Assembly (NCBI GenBank): GCA_021773155.1
Contig: JAJFKQ010000237.1
Span: forward strand, 1 to 39,229
Length of the DNA stretch: 39,229 nucleotides
Source of the DNA: Woeseiaceae bacterium
Lineage (GTDB): Bacteria > Pseudomonadota > Gammaproteobacteria > Steroidobacterales > Woeseiaceae
Direction of reading: 5' to 3'
The position numbers were made by a program, and so were the translations under genes. Below, piece by piece: positions 1-9,588 of this stretch; position 1 is the first letter of the stretch, and every line of letters begins with the position of its first letter. The notes under the pieces are model-generated. The model searched no databases. It saw only the letters and a list, made by a program, of their open reading frames with translations, and was not told the DNA's origin.

Positions 1-214
1 GAAACGCCAATGCCAATAGTGCGCCCGCCAGCGTGTGGCCGGGGAAGGGCATGAATGCGACGAAAAGGCCGATTGCGAACGCCGGCACTACCGTACGTCT
101 GCGAATGCCCCACAATCGGTGATCATGTAGCAGATGCCGAAACGGCGTCATGAACCACTGTTCGCTGAGTTGGTGGCGTTTGAACGCGAATTTCCTGAAA
201 AAGCGCCTTGGCAT
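1..214 (-). CDS. DUF2062 domain-containing protein (partial, runs off the left edge)
   Basis: Minus-strand translation from ATG at 214: MPRRFFRKFAFKRHQLSEQWFMTPFRHLLHDHRLWGIRRRTVVPAFAIGLFVAFMPFPGHTLAGALLALAF. This is the typical DUF2062 start. Not in the ORF track because it is truncated by the window edge. Confidence 0.85.
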   Translation of the reverse strand, partial: MPRRFFRKFAFKRHQLSEQWFMTPFRHLLHDHRLWGIRRRTVVPAFAIGLFVAFMPFPGHTLAGALLALAF

Positions 215-241
215 TGCCTTGCAGTCCGGTTTTGATGGATT

Positions 242-2542
242 GTGCCGACCTGTGCGACATCAATTGTTCGAGTCTGCCTGCTTGTGCTGGCAGGAGGCTT
301 CGCGGCGCAGCATAGCAGGGTTCCTTTAAGCCCGGACCACTGCGCGATACTTTTTGTTGCAGCTTTTTTGTTTTTGTTAATTCGGCGTGTTCGCTGGCTC
401 GCATTTCTCCTGCTTGGCTTCACACTTTTCATGCAGGCGGGCAATTCCATTGTTGCCGATCGTCTTGCAGGAAAATTCGCCGGCGAGAGCATGTTGACCC
501 AGGTCAGGGTCGCCGATTTCCCCAAAGTCACCGGTGTCACGGTGACCATGCTGGTCGAGCCCATCCACGACAAACGTATCCCGCCGCGGTCTCGTATTAC
601 GTGGTTTGACCCGCCCCAGGTTCCGGCCATTGGAGATATTTGGGAGTTTGAGCTGCGGTTGCGCAGACCACGAGGGAATAGCAATCCGGGCTTATTCAGT
701 CTTGAAAACTGGATGTTTCGTGAACAGCTGCATGCTGCGGGATATGTTGTTGCCGGGAAGCGCAACCGCTTGCTGCAGGCTGGCGAGTTGTCATCGGTAG
801 AGACCTACCGGCAAGATTTCGTCGAGCGCACAAAGAAGCATGGCGGCAGCGCAGCTCCCGTACTCGCGGCGATAGGTGTTGGTACCCGACACCTGATAAC
901 ACGGCGGCAGTGGGATCGCTACGCAATAACCGGCAGCAGTCATTTGATGGCGATCTCGGGGCTGCATATTGGCCTGGCAGCGGCCACCGCGTTTTACTTC
1001 ATAGCCGCATTTTCAGGTGTATTCCGTTTGCCCGGCAACCACCTGGATCAGGCTGCCATCGGAGCCGCAGGTATGGCTGCCGCTTATGCACTGATTTCCG
1101 GTTTCGCCGTGCCGTCGCAGCGGGCAATAGTCATGCTTGGATTGGCCGCTATAGCATTTCTTGGTCGCAGGCGTGCTGACCCCGGGCGAATTCTCGCCAC
1201 GATAGCATTGCTCGTATTCGTGATCGACCCGGTGTCGTTGATGATGCCCGGATTTAGCCTGTCGTTTGGCGCGGTTGTTGCTCTGCTGTGGTTTGCACGT
1301 CGTTATTGGCGGCCTCGTGCAGGCCTGCGTATTTTTCAGCTACTCATAATGCAATTCATCCTGTTGCTGGGCCTGATGCCGCTGACAGTCCTTATATTCC
1401 AGCGTATTGCAATTGCAGCACCGCTTGTAAACCTCATAACCGTGCCGGTGTTTAGCTTCATTACGGTACCTCTGACCCTCACAAGCATGGTGTTGGAGCC
1501 GGTGTGGGATGCCGCGAGTGTTGCGCTCCTGCGGGTTTCAGCGGCGAGCATCCGCGGCATAGAGTGGGTCATCGGCGAGGTCGCGAAACTGCCGATTGCC
1601 GATGTTTTTGTCGCTGGCGTCGACGGAGTTAGCGGTGCTGTATTGGGGATAGCTCTACTACCAGCGCTGTGGATTATCTTGCCGCGTGGATGGCCGGGTC
1701 GCTGGGTCGCCGTTCTGGCAATGATCGCACTCGTTCTCAACAAGCCGGCAGCTCCCGAACACGCTTGCATTGATGCGCATATCCTCGATGTGGGTCAAGG
1801 GCTGGCCGTGGTTGTGCAGAGTAGTGATCATACTCTCGTCTTCGATACAGGCGCATCGTACCGCGGTGGTGGCAGTGCTGCCGCACAGGTTGTACTGCCT
1901 TTCCTGCGTTACAAGGGAATCGAGGCAATTGACTGGCTCGTCGTTTCGCACTCTGACGACGATCATGCCGGCGGTGTGTCGACGATAATCAAGCAGATCG
2001 AAGTCAGCCAAATTCTTGTCGGTGAAGAACTACCGGATGTCGACCATAGGATCCTTGGCTGCGAAATGGGACAGGCCTGGGCAGCCGATGGCATTGGATA
2101 CCGTTTCCTGCATCCCGGGCCCGCCAATTCGCTTAGTGGTAACGACTCATCCTGTGTGCTGACGATCAGCGCTGGTAACCACCGACTGGTCCTGACTGGC
2201 GACATCGAAGCAGCCGGCGAACGCAGTGTGTTGGCACATTTACCGTTCGAAGCGGTCAGTGTCGTATTGATCCCGCATCATGGAAGCCTGACGTCGTCCA
2301 GCCCGGCATTCGTCAATCGCTTGCGGCCGGGTCTCGCGGTTGCGTCGTCAGGCTACGCCAATCGCTGGGGCTTCCCGAAGGAGCGCGTCACGAAGCGCTG
2401 GGAGGGTGCCGGTGCGGTTGTTCTCGATACCGCAAGCTCTGGTGCCGTTAGCTTCCGCCTTTGTGAGAGAGATGGTCTTAGCCGATTGCGCGAGGAGCGC
2501 CTGCAGCAGCGTCGTTTTTGGCACGATTCAGAGGCGCATTAG
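242..2542 (+). CDS. comEC: ComEC/Rec2-family DNA internalisation channel protein with C-terminal metallo-beta-lactamase-like domain
   Basis: 766 aa; competence domain 'SGSSHLMAISGLHIGLAAATAFY'; C-terminal 'HILDVGQGLAVVVQ...DTGASYRGGG...VVSHSDDDHAGG...LIPHHGS'. GTG start. Confidence 0.95.
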   Translation: MPTCATSIVRVCLLVLAGGFAAQHSRVPLSPDHCAILFVAAFLFLLIRRVRWLAFLLLGFTLFMQAGNSIVADRLAGKFAGESMLTQVRVADFPKVTGVTVTMLVEPIHDKRIPPRSRITWFDPPQVPAIGDIWEFELRLRRPRGNSNPGLFSLENWMFREQLHAAGYVVAGKRNRLLQAGELSSVETYRQDFVERTKKHGGSAAPVLAAIGVGTRHLITRRQWDRYAITGSSHLMAISGLHIGLAAATAFYFIAAFSGVFRLPGNHLDQAAIGAAGMAAAYALISGFAVPSQRAIVMLGLAAIAFLGRRRADPGRILATIALLVFVIDPVSLMMPGFSLSFGAVVALLWFARRYWRPRAGLRIFQLLIMQFILLLGLMPLTVLIFQRIAIAAPLVNLITVPVFSFITVPLTLTSMVLEPVWDAASVALLRVSAASIRGIEWVIGEVAKLPIADVFVAGVDGVSGAVLGIALLPALWIILPRGWPGRWVAVLAMIALVLNKPAAPEHACIDAHILDVGQGLAVVVQSSDHTLVFDTGASYRGGGSAAAQVVLPFLRYKGIEAIDWLVVSHSDDDHAGGVSTIIKQIEVSQILVGEELPDVDHRILGCEMGQAWAADGIGYRFLHPGPANSLSGNDSSCVLTISAGNHRLVLTGDIEAAGERSVLAHLPFEAVSVVLIPHHGSLTSSSPAFVNRLRPGLAVASSGYANRWGFPKERVTKRWEGAGAVVLDTASSGAVSFRLCERDGLSRLREERLQQRRFWHDSEAH

Positions 2543-2599
2543 TGAGAAATTTCAGCGCCGTCACTGTATATTTCCACTTTTCCCATTGTTCAGGTTCAT

Positions 2600-3220
2600 A
2601 TGGTTGAGATAGTCAAATCCGGCGGCTGGTTGATGTTGCCCATTATCCTGTGCGCGATCATCGCCATGGGCATCATTCTGGAGCGCTTCTGGACGCTGCG
2701 GCAAAAGCGCGTCATCCCGGAGGATCTCACGAGTAAGGTGTGGGGATGGGTTAAGAAAGACCAGCTTGACCAGAAACAGATCCAGACTTTGCATCAGGGG
2801 TCCGCGTTGGGGCAGATACTTGCCGCAGGACTAATGAATCGTGATCGCGAGAGGGTGGTTCTGAAAGACTCGATTGAAGATACCGGCCGTCACGTTGTTC
2901 ACGAGCTTGAGCGTTATCTTGAGACTCTGGGAACTGTTGCTGCCATCACGCCGCTGCTCGGTCTTCTGGGGACGGTTATTGGCATGGTCAAGGTATTTGC
3001 GGCCATCACGACACACGGTGTTGGTAACCCGACCGTTCTCGCCGGCGGCATCGCCGAAGCGTTGATCACAACAGCAGCCGGACTCACGGTTGCGATCCCT
3101 GCATTGATTGGTTATCGCTATTACCGCACGCGTATCGATACGCTGGTGGTTGATATGGAAAAAGAAGCTATTAAGCTGGTTGAAGCGCTGCATCGGCGTG
3201 GCGAGAAGGACGAAAAATGA
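2600..3220 (+). CDS. exbB: MotA/TolQ/ExbB proton channel family protein
   Basis: 206 aa; 'LETLGTVAAITPLLGLLGTVIGMVKVFAAI...NPTVLAGGIAEALITTAAGLTVAIPALIGYRYY'. Confidence 0.93.
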   Translation: MVEIVKSGGWLMLPIILCAIIAMGIILERFWTLRQKRVIPEDLTSKVWGWVKKDQLDQKQIQTLHQGSALGQILAAGLMNRDRERVVLKDSIEDTGRHVVHELERYLETLGTVAAITPLLGLLGTVIGMVKVFAAITTHGVGNPTVLAGGIAEALITTAAGLTVAIPALIGYRYYRTRIDTLVVDMEKEAIKLVEALHRRGEKDEK

Positions 3221-3639
3221 AGCTGAGCCTGCGGCCACGTACGCAGCCAGAGGTCAACATGACATCGTTGATCGACGTCGTGTTGTTGTTGCTGATCTTC
3301 TTCATGGTCTCGACGAGCTTTGTGAAACAGTCGCAAATCAACATCAGCCTGCCAGAAGCCGAAAGCTCGACACTGGTTGAGGAACCGCCCGAACAAATCG
3401 ACATTATGATCACGGCGACCGGGACCTATCTGGTCAATGGTCGTGAGCTGATTAATAACCGTCCGGAAACGATTCGTAACGCACTGCAAAAAGTGTCGGA
3501 CGGGAATAATAATATGCCGCTGACGATCAGCGCGGATGCGAATGCCAAACACCAGCATGTTGTGACAGCCATGGATGTTGTCGGGCGACTCGGGTTCACT
3601 CAGATCAGTATCGCAACCGTCAATGATCCGGCCGAGTAG
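3217..3639 (+). CDS. exbD: ExbD/TolR family biopolymer transport protein
   Basis: 140 aa; 'MTSLIDVVLLLLIFFMVSTSFV'; start overlaps the exbB stop by 4 nt. Confidence 0.93.
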   Translation: MKLSLRPRTQPEVNMTSLIDVVLLLLIFFMVSTSFVKQSQINISLPEAESSTLVEEPPEQIDIMITATGTYLVNGRELINNRPETIRNALQKVSDGNNNMPLTISADANAKHQHVVTAMDVVGRLGFTQISIATVNDPAE

Positions 3640-3657
3640 CGAGGTAATCAGGCCAAG

Positions 3658-5409
3658 GTGAGTAAACGCATCGATCCTGAAGTCCGCGTTGTCTATGGCC
3701 GACTCTGGCATTACGTCACGCCGCACAAGTTGATTGGACTTATCGCGGTTATCGGCATGGCAGCCATCGCGGCGGTTGAAGCCGGCCTCGTTTACCTGCT
3801 GCAGCCGTTAATGGACGACACGCTGGTCGCCAAACAGGTCGAGTCCGGCAAATGGATACCACTGGCGTTCATGGGGATTTTTATCCTGCGCGGCTTGGCG
3901 GGATTTGCCACCGAGGCATCACTTGGGTGGATAGGACGCAGTGTCATCAGTGATCTGCGACGGCAGGTCTTCAACAAGTTTCTGACTTTGCCGATCAAGT
4001 TCTTCGATTCACAGGCAGCCGGCCCGTTACTGACGCGATTGACGTACAACGTTGAAATGGTCGCAGAGTCCGTGACCAGCGTTGTTACGATCGCCGTACG
4101 CGATACATTGACGGTTATTGCAGCGCTCGGCGTGATGCTCTACCACAGTCCCACTCTGACTATTTTCGTCGCGATTCTGTTTCCGATCGTTGGCACGCTT
4201 GTATGGTTACTGGGAATTGCTTTTCGCCGTTATAGCGCACGCATTCAGGATTCCGTCGGTGAAGTGACGCAGGTTACTGACGAAATTATTCGTGGCAACT
4301 CTGTAGTCAAAGCATTTGGCGGTTATGAATACGAGCGCGACAGACTGGCGGCTGTGGATGAAGGAAACCGCAAGCAGAATCTCAAACTGATACGAGTTCG
4401 TTCGATGGGTGTTGCTATTACCCAGGTAGTCTTTGGGTTCGGCATCGCTCTGGTTATTTTTATGGCAGGTCGGCAGTCTATTGAGGGTGTTCTTTCTCCC
4501 GGCCAGTTCATATCATTCTTCTCAGCCATGATGCTCATGCTCCAACCAGTCCGTCGCATCACCAACGTCAACGCTACCTTGCAACGCGGCGTTGCGGGTG
4601 CCGACAGCTTGTTCATGGTCATGGACGAGAAGGACGAAGAGGATATCGGTACTCAAGAAATCGATCGCGTGCGTGGTCACGTTCGTTTTGAGAACGTCAG
4701 GTTTTCCTATGGCGATGAGGATGGACCGGTCATTGACGACGTTAGCGTTACTATCGGCGCCGGCAAGACGCTCGCGATCGTAGGTCATTCGGGTAGCGGT
4801 AAGTCGACGTTGGCCAGCCTGTTGCCAAGATTCTACGAGTTGGACTCAGGCGATATCCTGATCGACGATGTATCAATTCGTGATTTCACGCTCAGCAGTT
4901 TGCGCGGGAATATCAGTCTGGTGAGTCAGGACGTGGTTTTGTTCAATGACACCATCCGAAATAATCTGGCCTATGGCCAGCTCAAGGCGAGTTCAGACGA
5001 GGAATTGATGAAGGCGGCCGAGGCTGCATACATACTCGACTTTGTGAAAGACCTGCCAGAAGGCCTGGAGACCGTTGTTGGCGACCGCGGTGTATTGTTA
5101 TCAGGTGGCCAGCGCCAGCGAATTGCAATCGGTAGAGCACTACTGAAAAATGCACCGGTGCTGATCCTTGATGAGGCGACATCCGCGCTCGATACACAGT
5201 CTGAACGACGTATTCAGGATGCACTCAATGTGCTCATGAAAGACCGGACGACGCTGGTGATCGCGCATCGACTCTCAACGGTTGAGAAAGCAGATCGAAT
5301 TATCGTTCTTGATGCCGGACAAATTGTCGAGTCGGGTACGCACGCTGAGCTGGTAGCCCAGGACGGTCACTACGCGGCCCTTTATCGCATGCAGTTCAGC
5401 GACGAGTAA
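3658..5409 (+). CDS. msbA: Lipid A export ABC transporter permease/ATP-binding protein MsbA
   Basis: 583 aa; ABC transmembrane domain plus Walker A 'GHSGSGKST', signature 'LSGGQRQRIAIGRA', Walker B 'LILDEATSALD'; followed by lpxK. Confidence 0.95.
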   Translation: MSKRIDPEVRVVYGRLWHYVTPHKLIGLIAVIGMAAIAAVEAGLVYLLQPLMDDTLVAKQVESGKWIPLAFMGIFILRGLAGFATEASLGWIGRSVISDLRRQVFNKFLTLPIKFFDSQAAGPLLTRLTYNVEMVAESVTSVVTIAVRDTLTVIAALGVMLYHSPTLTIFVAILFPIVGTLVWLLGIAFRRYSARIQDSVGEVTQVTDEIIRGNSVVKAFGGYEYERDRLAAVDEGNRKQNLKLIRVRSMGVAITQVVFGFGIALVIFMAGRQSIEGVLSPGQFISFFSAMMLMLQPVRRITNVNATLQRGVAGADSLFMVMDEKDEEDIGTQEIDRVRGHVRFENVRFSYGDEDGPVIDDVSVTIGAGKTLAIVGHSGSGKSTLASLLPRFYELDSGDILIDDVSIRDFTLSSLRGNISLVSQDVVLFNDTIRNNLAYGQLKASSDEELMKAAEAAYILDFVKDLPEGLETVVGDRGVLLSGGQRQRIAIGRALLKNAPVLILDEATSALDTQSERRIQDALNVLMKDRTTLVIAHRLSTVEKADRIIVLDAGQIVESGTHAELVAQDGHYAALYRMQFSDE

Positions 5410-5418
5410 CGAATTCCC

Positions 5419-6423
5419 GTGAGCGCTACCTATAGATGGATACATCGAGTCTGGTACGAAGGCGCGGTTTCCGGTTGGGTGTTGCTGCCATTGAGTGGTA
5501 TTTACTGGTTGCTGCTGAAACTGCGAGCATTATTTTTTCGTTTTGGTGTTTATAGCAGCTATAAAGCCCATGCTCCGGTTGTCGTTGTTGGCAACATTAC
5601 AGCGGGCGGTACAGGCAAAACGCCGACCGTAATCTGGCTCGTAAATGAATTACGAGAGAAAGGATTTACGCCAGGCATCGTTAGCCGCGGCTACGGTGGC
5701 AGCAAGTCGGGTACCTCGATGCGAGTCGACGCCAACAGCGATCCGGCGGTGGTGGGTGATGAGCCGGTCTTGCTGGCGCAGCGATGTCAGTGTCCTGTAG
5801 CCGTCGATTCAGACAGGGTCCAGGCAGCGGCTATGCTGGTCGATGATGGTGTGGATGTCATTATCTCCGATGATGGCTTGCAGCACCTTCGATTGCGGCG
5901 CGACTTCGAAATTTGTGTGATCGATGGCGAGCGTGGATTGGGTAGCCGCCGACTTCTCCCAGCGGGGCCATTGCGTGAATCACCCAGTCGGCTGGAGAGC
6001 GTCGATCAAGTCCTGGTCAATGGTTTGACTGATATGTCCAATGCTATCGCGTTCGAGTTACAGGCGATTGAGGCATGTCGCCTGAACGGATCGCTGGCAC
6101 GTCCCCTGCAGGGGTTCAAGGACACGACGGTGCACGCGGTCGCCGGCATCGGATATCCAAAGCGTTTCTTCGACCTGCTACGAGGTTTCGGTATTCAGGT
6201 CATTGAGCACAGCTTTCCCGATCACGCCGTGATTACACAGGCCGATCTGCAATTCGGCGATGACTTTGAGGTCTTCATGACAGAGAAGGATGCCGTTAAA
6301 CTGGGCCGGAAACTTTCTGACCGGTATTGGTTTGTCCCGGTAGATTTGATTATGGATGCTGAAAAGTCGAACGCATTGATTGAATCAATTACGGTGCACC
6401 TGCGAAAGTGCGGTGAGCATTGA
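5419..6423 (+). CDS. lpxK: Tetraacyldisaccharide 4'-kinase
   Basis: 334 aa; 'VVVVGNITAGGTGKTPTVIWLV', 'PGIVSRGYGG', 'DDGLQHLRLRRDFEICVID'; GTG start; adjacent to msbA. Confidence 0.95.
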   Translation: MSATYRWIHRVWYEGAVSGWVLLPLSGIYWLLLKLRALFFRFGVYSSYKAHAPVVVVGNITAGGTGKTPTVIWLVNELREKGFTPGIVSRGYGGSKSGTSMRVDANSDPAVVGDEPVLLAQRCQCPVAVDSDRVQAAAMLVDDGVDVIISDDGLQHLRLRRDFEICVIDGERGLGSRRLLPAGPLRESPSRLESVDQVLVNGLTDMSNAIAFELQAIEACRLNGSLARPLQGFKDTTVHAVAGIGYPKRFFDLLRGFGIQVIEHSFPDHAVITQADLQFGDDFEVFMTEKDAVKLGRKLSDRYWFVPVDLIMDAEKSNALIESITVHLRKCGEH

Positions 6424-7055
6424 GCGTCGAGAGTATCCAGACTGAGAAGCTCATCAGAGAATACACAGCGCTTGCGCCATCCTATGACCAACGGTGGTCA
6501 GCTTATCTCCACTCATCGTTTGCTATGACGCTTGATCAGATGACCGGCTTGCCTGCGGAACGTGTGCTGGACGTTGCCTGTGGTACCGGCCAGTTGCTGG
6601 AGTTACTGTCGGAGCGTACGGACCAATCAGAGTTGGTTGGGATCGACAGAGTGCCGGCTATGCTGGAAGTGGCATCGCAGAGGCTCGGGGAAAGGGCCAC
6701 TTTCCTTGAGGGAGAGGCGCAACATTTGCCGTTCGAGGATGCGTACTTTCAGCTTGTTACCAGTACCAATGCTTTGCACTACTTTCCAGATGCCAATGGC
6801 GCGCTGCGAGAGATTCGGCGAGTTATATCCCCAGGCGGTAACCTGATCATTACAGACTGGTGTCGGAGCTACGTCTGGATGAAACTGCTGAATCGTGTGC
6901 TGCCCTGGACTCAACACGCCCATGTGCACACGTTCAGCACTAACGAACTGAAAGAAGCCCTCGCAGATGCCGGCTTCGGTATCATCAGCGAGACGAGAAG
7001 GAAGATCGACTGGTTCTGGGGTTTGATGACCATTCATGCAACACCATTGACGTGA
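6420..7055 (+). CDS. Class I SAM-dependent methyltransferase
   Basis: 211 aa; 'RVLDVACGTGQLLELL', 'LVGIDRVPAMLEVA', 'LPFEDAYFQLVTSTNALHYFPD'. TTG start overlapping the lpxK stop. Confidence 0.85.
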   Translation: MSVESIQTEKLIREYTALAPSYDQRWSAYLHSSFAMTLDQMTGLPAERVLDVACGTGQLLELLSERTDQSELVGIDRVPAMLEVASQRLGERATFLEGEAQHLPFEDAYFQLVTSTNALHYFPDANGALREIRRVISPGGNLIITDWCRSYVWMKLLNRVLPWTQHAHVHTFSTNELKEALADAGFGIISETRRKIDWFWGLMTIHATPLT

Positions 7056-8596
7056 GACGACTACACAACAGCTTGTGTTTCAGGCGCGCATTCCCGGCAT
7101 CGCCAGGCGAGCGTCGCGATGCGCACCGTCAGCTGCTCGACTTTAAGTCATCCGGTCGCAGCGACATGACTGATAGTGGCATTGCGGGGACGCGCCTCCA
7201 TTATCGGTTTTCCTTTCATGTCGCTAAGTGGCTCGCGCGAAAGGCGCCCGGCACCGTTTCCATAGATTGGGCAGAATATGATGCATGCGCGCGTCTGGAT
7301 GAATTACTGCAACAAATCCTGAAATCGTCAGAAGATGATTACTTCGATAGTGGTTACATCAGCAGCCAGGAATGGATAGCGCTTGCGAGCGCAGGTTTTC
7401 CGGGGACTGATTTCGACTGGTTGCTGGCGCAGCTTCAGGACAAGCGTTTGCAAAAGGTCTGGACGCAACTCTATGACGCGGCGGATTTACCCCTGGTCTG
7501 GCACATTGGCGAAAGCGCGCTGTCCAAATCGCGGAATGTGTTTCCTGTGAAGGCGATAGCAACACGAGAGAGTGGTATGCGTAGTCGTCCGGGTAATGCA
7601 AAGAGAGAAATAATGCGTCCGCTGCCAGCGATCGAAAAACTATCGAAACGAAAGGGCGCGAAGTTGGTGGATGTGGCGATGGCGTCACTCGCTGCCAGAC
7701 ATCGGGAAACAAATCACTTTAACTTTGCAAATCCCGATGAAGTCTACATTGCAGACGTGGGCGAGGGCGTCTCTGTTGCAGTCTTTGGTTTGGCACCGGA
7801 GCATCGTTACCCACTTGAGTGCACCATGGGTTTCCTCATTTTGTCGAACGGTGTCCCCATCGGCTACGGTGGGTCGAGCACCTTGTTTCTGCAGGTCAAC
7901 ACTGGAATCAATATTTTCGACGAGTATCGCGGTAGCGAAGCTTCTTTTCTGTGGGTGCAGGTTATGCGGGTCTACCGTGCACTGGTGGGCTGCACGCGAT
8001 TTGTGGTCAACCCGTATCAGTTTGGCGCTGATAATTCAGAAGCGCTAAACAGTGGTGCGTTCTGGTTTTACTTCCATTTGGGATTTCGGCCGGTTGACAC
8101 CAAAGTTCGTGCACTAGCGAATCAGGAAGCGGCAAGGAGGCGTCGTAATCCAACGTATCGAAGTGATGAACGGAAACTTCGCAAACTGGCCCGCTGCGAT
8201 ATGCACCTGATGTTGCCTGGTTCTCGTCAGAGTGAATTTTTCGATGAGGACTGGTTAGCGACGAGTTCAATGCTGGCGACGCAGGAGTTGGCTACTGTCG
8301 GTGGATTGACGCGGTCAGAGTCAGCAAAACAGCTTGCTGAAAACGTCGCTCGTGATTTGGGGATGAGGTCGGTTCAGAGTTGGTCGATACCTGAGCGGCG
8401 TGCACTCGAAAATATTGCGCCAATCGTCGCAGCGGCAAAACCGGCGGCATGGCCAGCAAAAGAGAAAGTGTCGATGCGGAAATTGCTGCGGGCGAAAGGC
8501 GGATTGCATGAGGTGGCATATGCGCGACTGCTCGGAGAACACGAGCATTTCCGTTCAGTCCTGCGTGCAACCTGTCGTAGGGCTGACACCGGCTGA
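7052..8596 (+). CDS. Uncharacterised protein with a possible C-terminal GNAT-like region
   Basis: 514 aa; GTG start overlapping the methyltransferase stop. The segment 'GFLILSNGVPIGYGGSSTLF...NIFDEYRGSEASFLWVQVMRVYRALVGCTRFVVNPYQFGADNSEALNSGAFWFYFHLGFRPVD' resembles a GNAT core; the rest is unrecognised. Confidence 0.75.
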   Translation: MRRLHNSLCFRRAFPASPGERRDAHRQLLDFKSSGRSDMTDSGIAGTRLHYRFSFHVAKWLARKAPGTVSIDWAEYDACARLDELLQQILKSSEDDYFDSGYISSQEWIALASAGFPGTDFDWLLAQLQDKRLQKVWTQLYDAADLPLVWHIGESALSKSRNVFPVKAIATRESGMRSRPGNAKREIMRPLPAIEKLSKRKGAKLVDVAMASLAARHRETNHFNFANPDEVYIADVGEGVSVAVFGLAPEHRYPLECTMGFLILSNGVPIGYGGSSTLFLQVNTGINIFDEYRGSEASFLWVQVMRVYRALVGCTRFVVNPYQFGADNSEALNSGAFWFYFHLGFRPVDTKVRALANQEAARRRRNPTYRSDERKLRKLARCDMHLMLPGSRQSEFFDEDWLATSSMLATQELATVGGLTRSESAKQLAENVARDLGMRSVQSWSIPERRALENIAPIVAAAKPAAWPAKEKVSMRKLLRAKGGLHEVAYARLLGEHEHFRSVLRATCRRADTG

Positions 8597-9552
8597 CAGA
8601 AGTTCTGAATCGAGATTCAGCTTATTATTGATTCTCGTGACCCGCACTGGAAGCGGAAACTGCAATGCCGGCAGTCCACTGACGCGCCTGAGGAACTCAT
8701 CTGCCCGTTGCCGCGCATTGCCGGATAGAGAATTGTAACAATCCAGCGGCCGCTGCATCTTCCAGATACTGCCTGGCAAAATGGCACGAGTTTCCTCGAC
8801 GCCGCCGATGGAAAAACGATGCTCGCCAATATTCCGTGGTATCTCCGGGCCCTCGTTTTCCTCCGCCCATTGTCCCAGTGCAGTTGCGGTAGACGTTAGT
8901 ACCTTCCAGTGCTCAGCAAACAAGCGAGCGAAGACCGGGGTCAGTGTTTCTGGAATCTCATCATCTTCCAGCCACTCTCCATGATAGTCAGTCGGCTGGA
9001 TCATGCGCTCGACCCACGCCGCGACGTTCGGAGCATCACGTCGCATCAAACTGTCTGGGTAGGGATCGCGATACAAGTGCGCGTACAAGGGGCCGATCAA
9101 TCCGAAGTCACCGATGGAAGGACGTCCGCCGAACAGGAAATTGTGGTTTTTGAGGTGGCGGTCCAGCGATGTGAGAAAGTCTTTCTCGTACCATTCTTCC
9201 AGCTCATTTCGGTTGGCGTCGGTAATTCCGAGCAATGGCAAGAAGCCACGAAAGCGAGCGCCAACGCGTTTGCCCAGGATTCGCCGCACAAAACCGGGCC
9301 AGCGAGGGAACAAACTGCGACCGAATTCATCATAAGTAAACGGAAAGTTGTCGAAGTTCCAGCGATAGCGGCATCGCCGGCATTAACAACCATTCATCGC
9401 CATACAGTTCAAGCAAGGATGATCGTTTCCCGATAGACACTCAGTGACGAGAGTACTTCGTCAAAAGGAATGCGCTTGTGGCGCAGATAGCTGCGAGCCT
9501 TGCCGCTGTATAATGAGAATTCGGTGCCGTAGAGAATGTGCTTATCGGTCAT
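8555..9552 (-). pseudogene. Glutathione S-transferase family protein, disrupted
   Basis: N-terminal GST start in one frame (9552-9409: MTDKHILYGTEFSLYSGKARSYLRHKRIPFDEVLSSLSVYRETIILA*), then 'LLELYGDEWLLMPAM' in a second frame and 'YRWNFDNFPFTYDEFGRSLFPRWPGFVRRILG...' in a third. The intact distal ORF is 8555..9313. The middle of the thioredoxin-like domain appears to be missing. Confidence 0.75.
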
Positions 9553-9588
9553 TCGAGTATTGTATCCCGAGGGGGAAGACGGAGAACT

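Noticed and set aside
2600-3639. ExbB/ExbD as a dedicated TonB energy system
   Set aside because: No tonB or receptor nearby; comEC-exbB-exbD-msbA-lpxK is a known gammaproteobacterial gene order.
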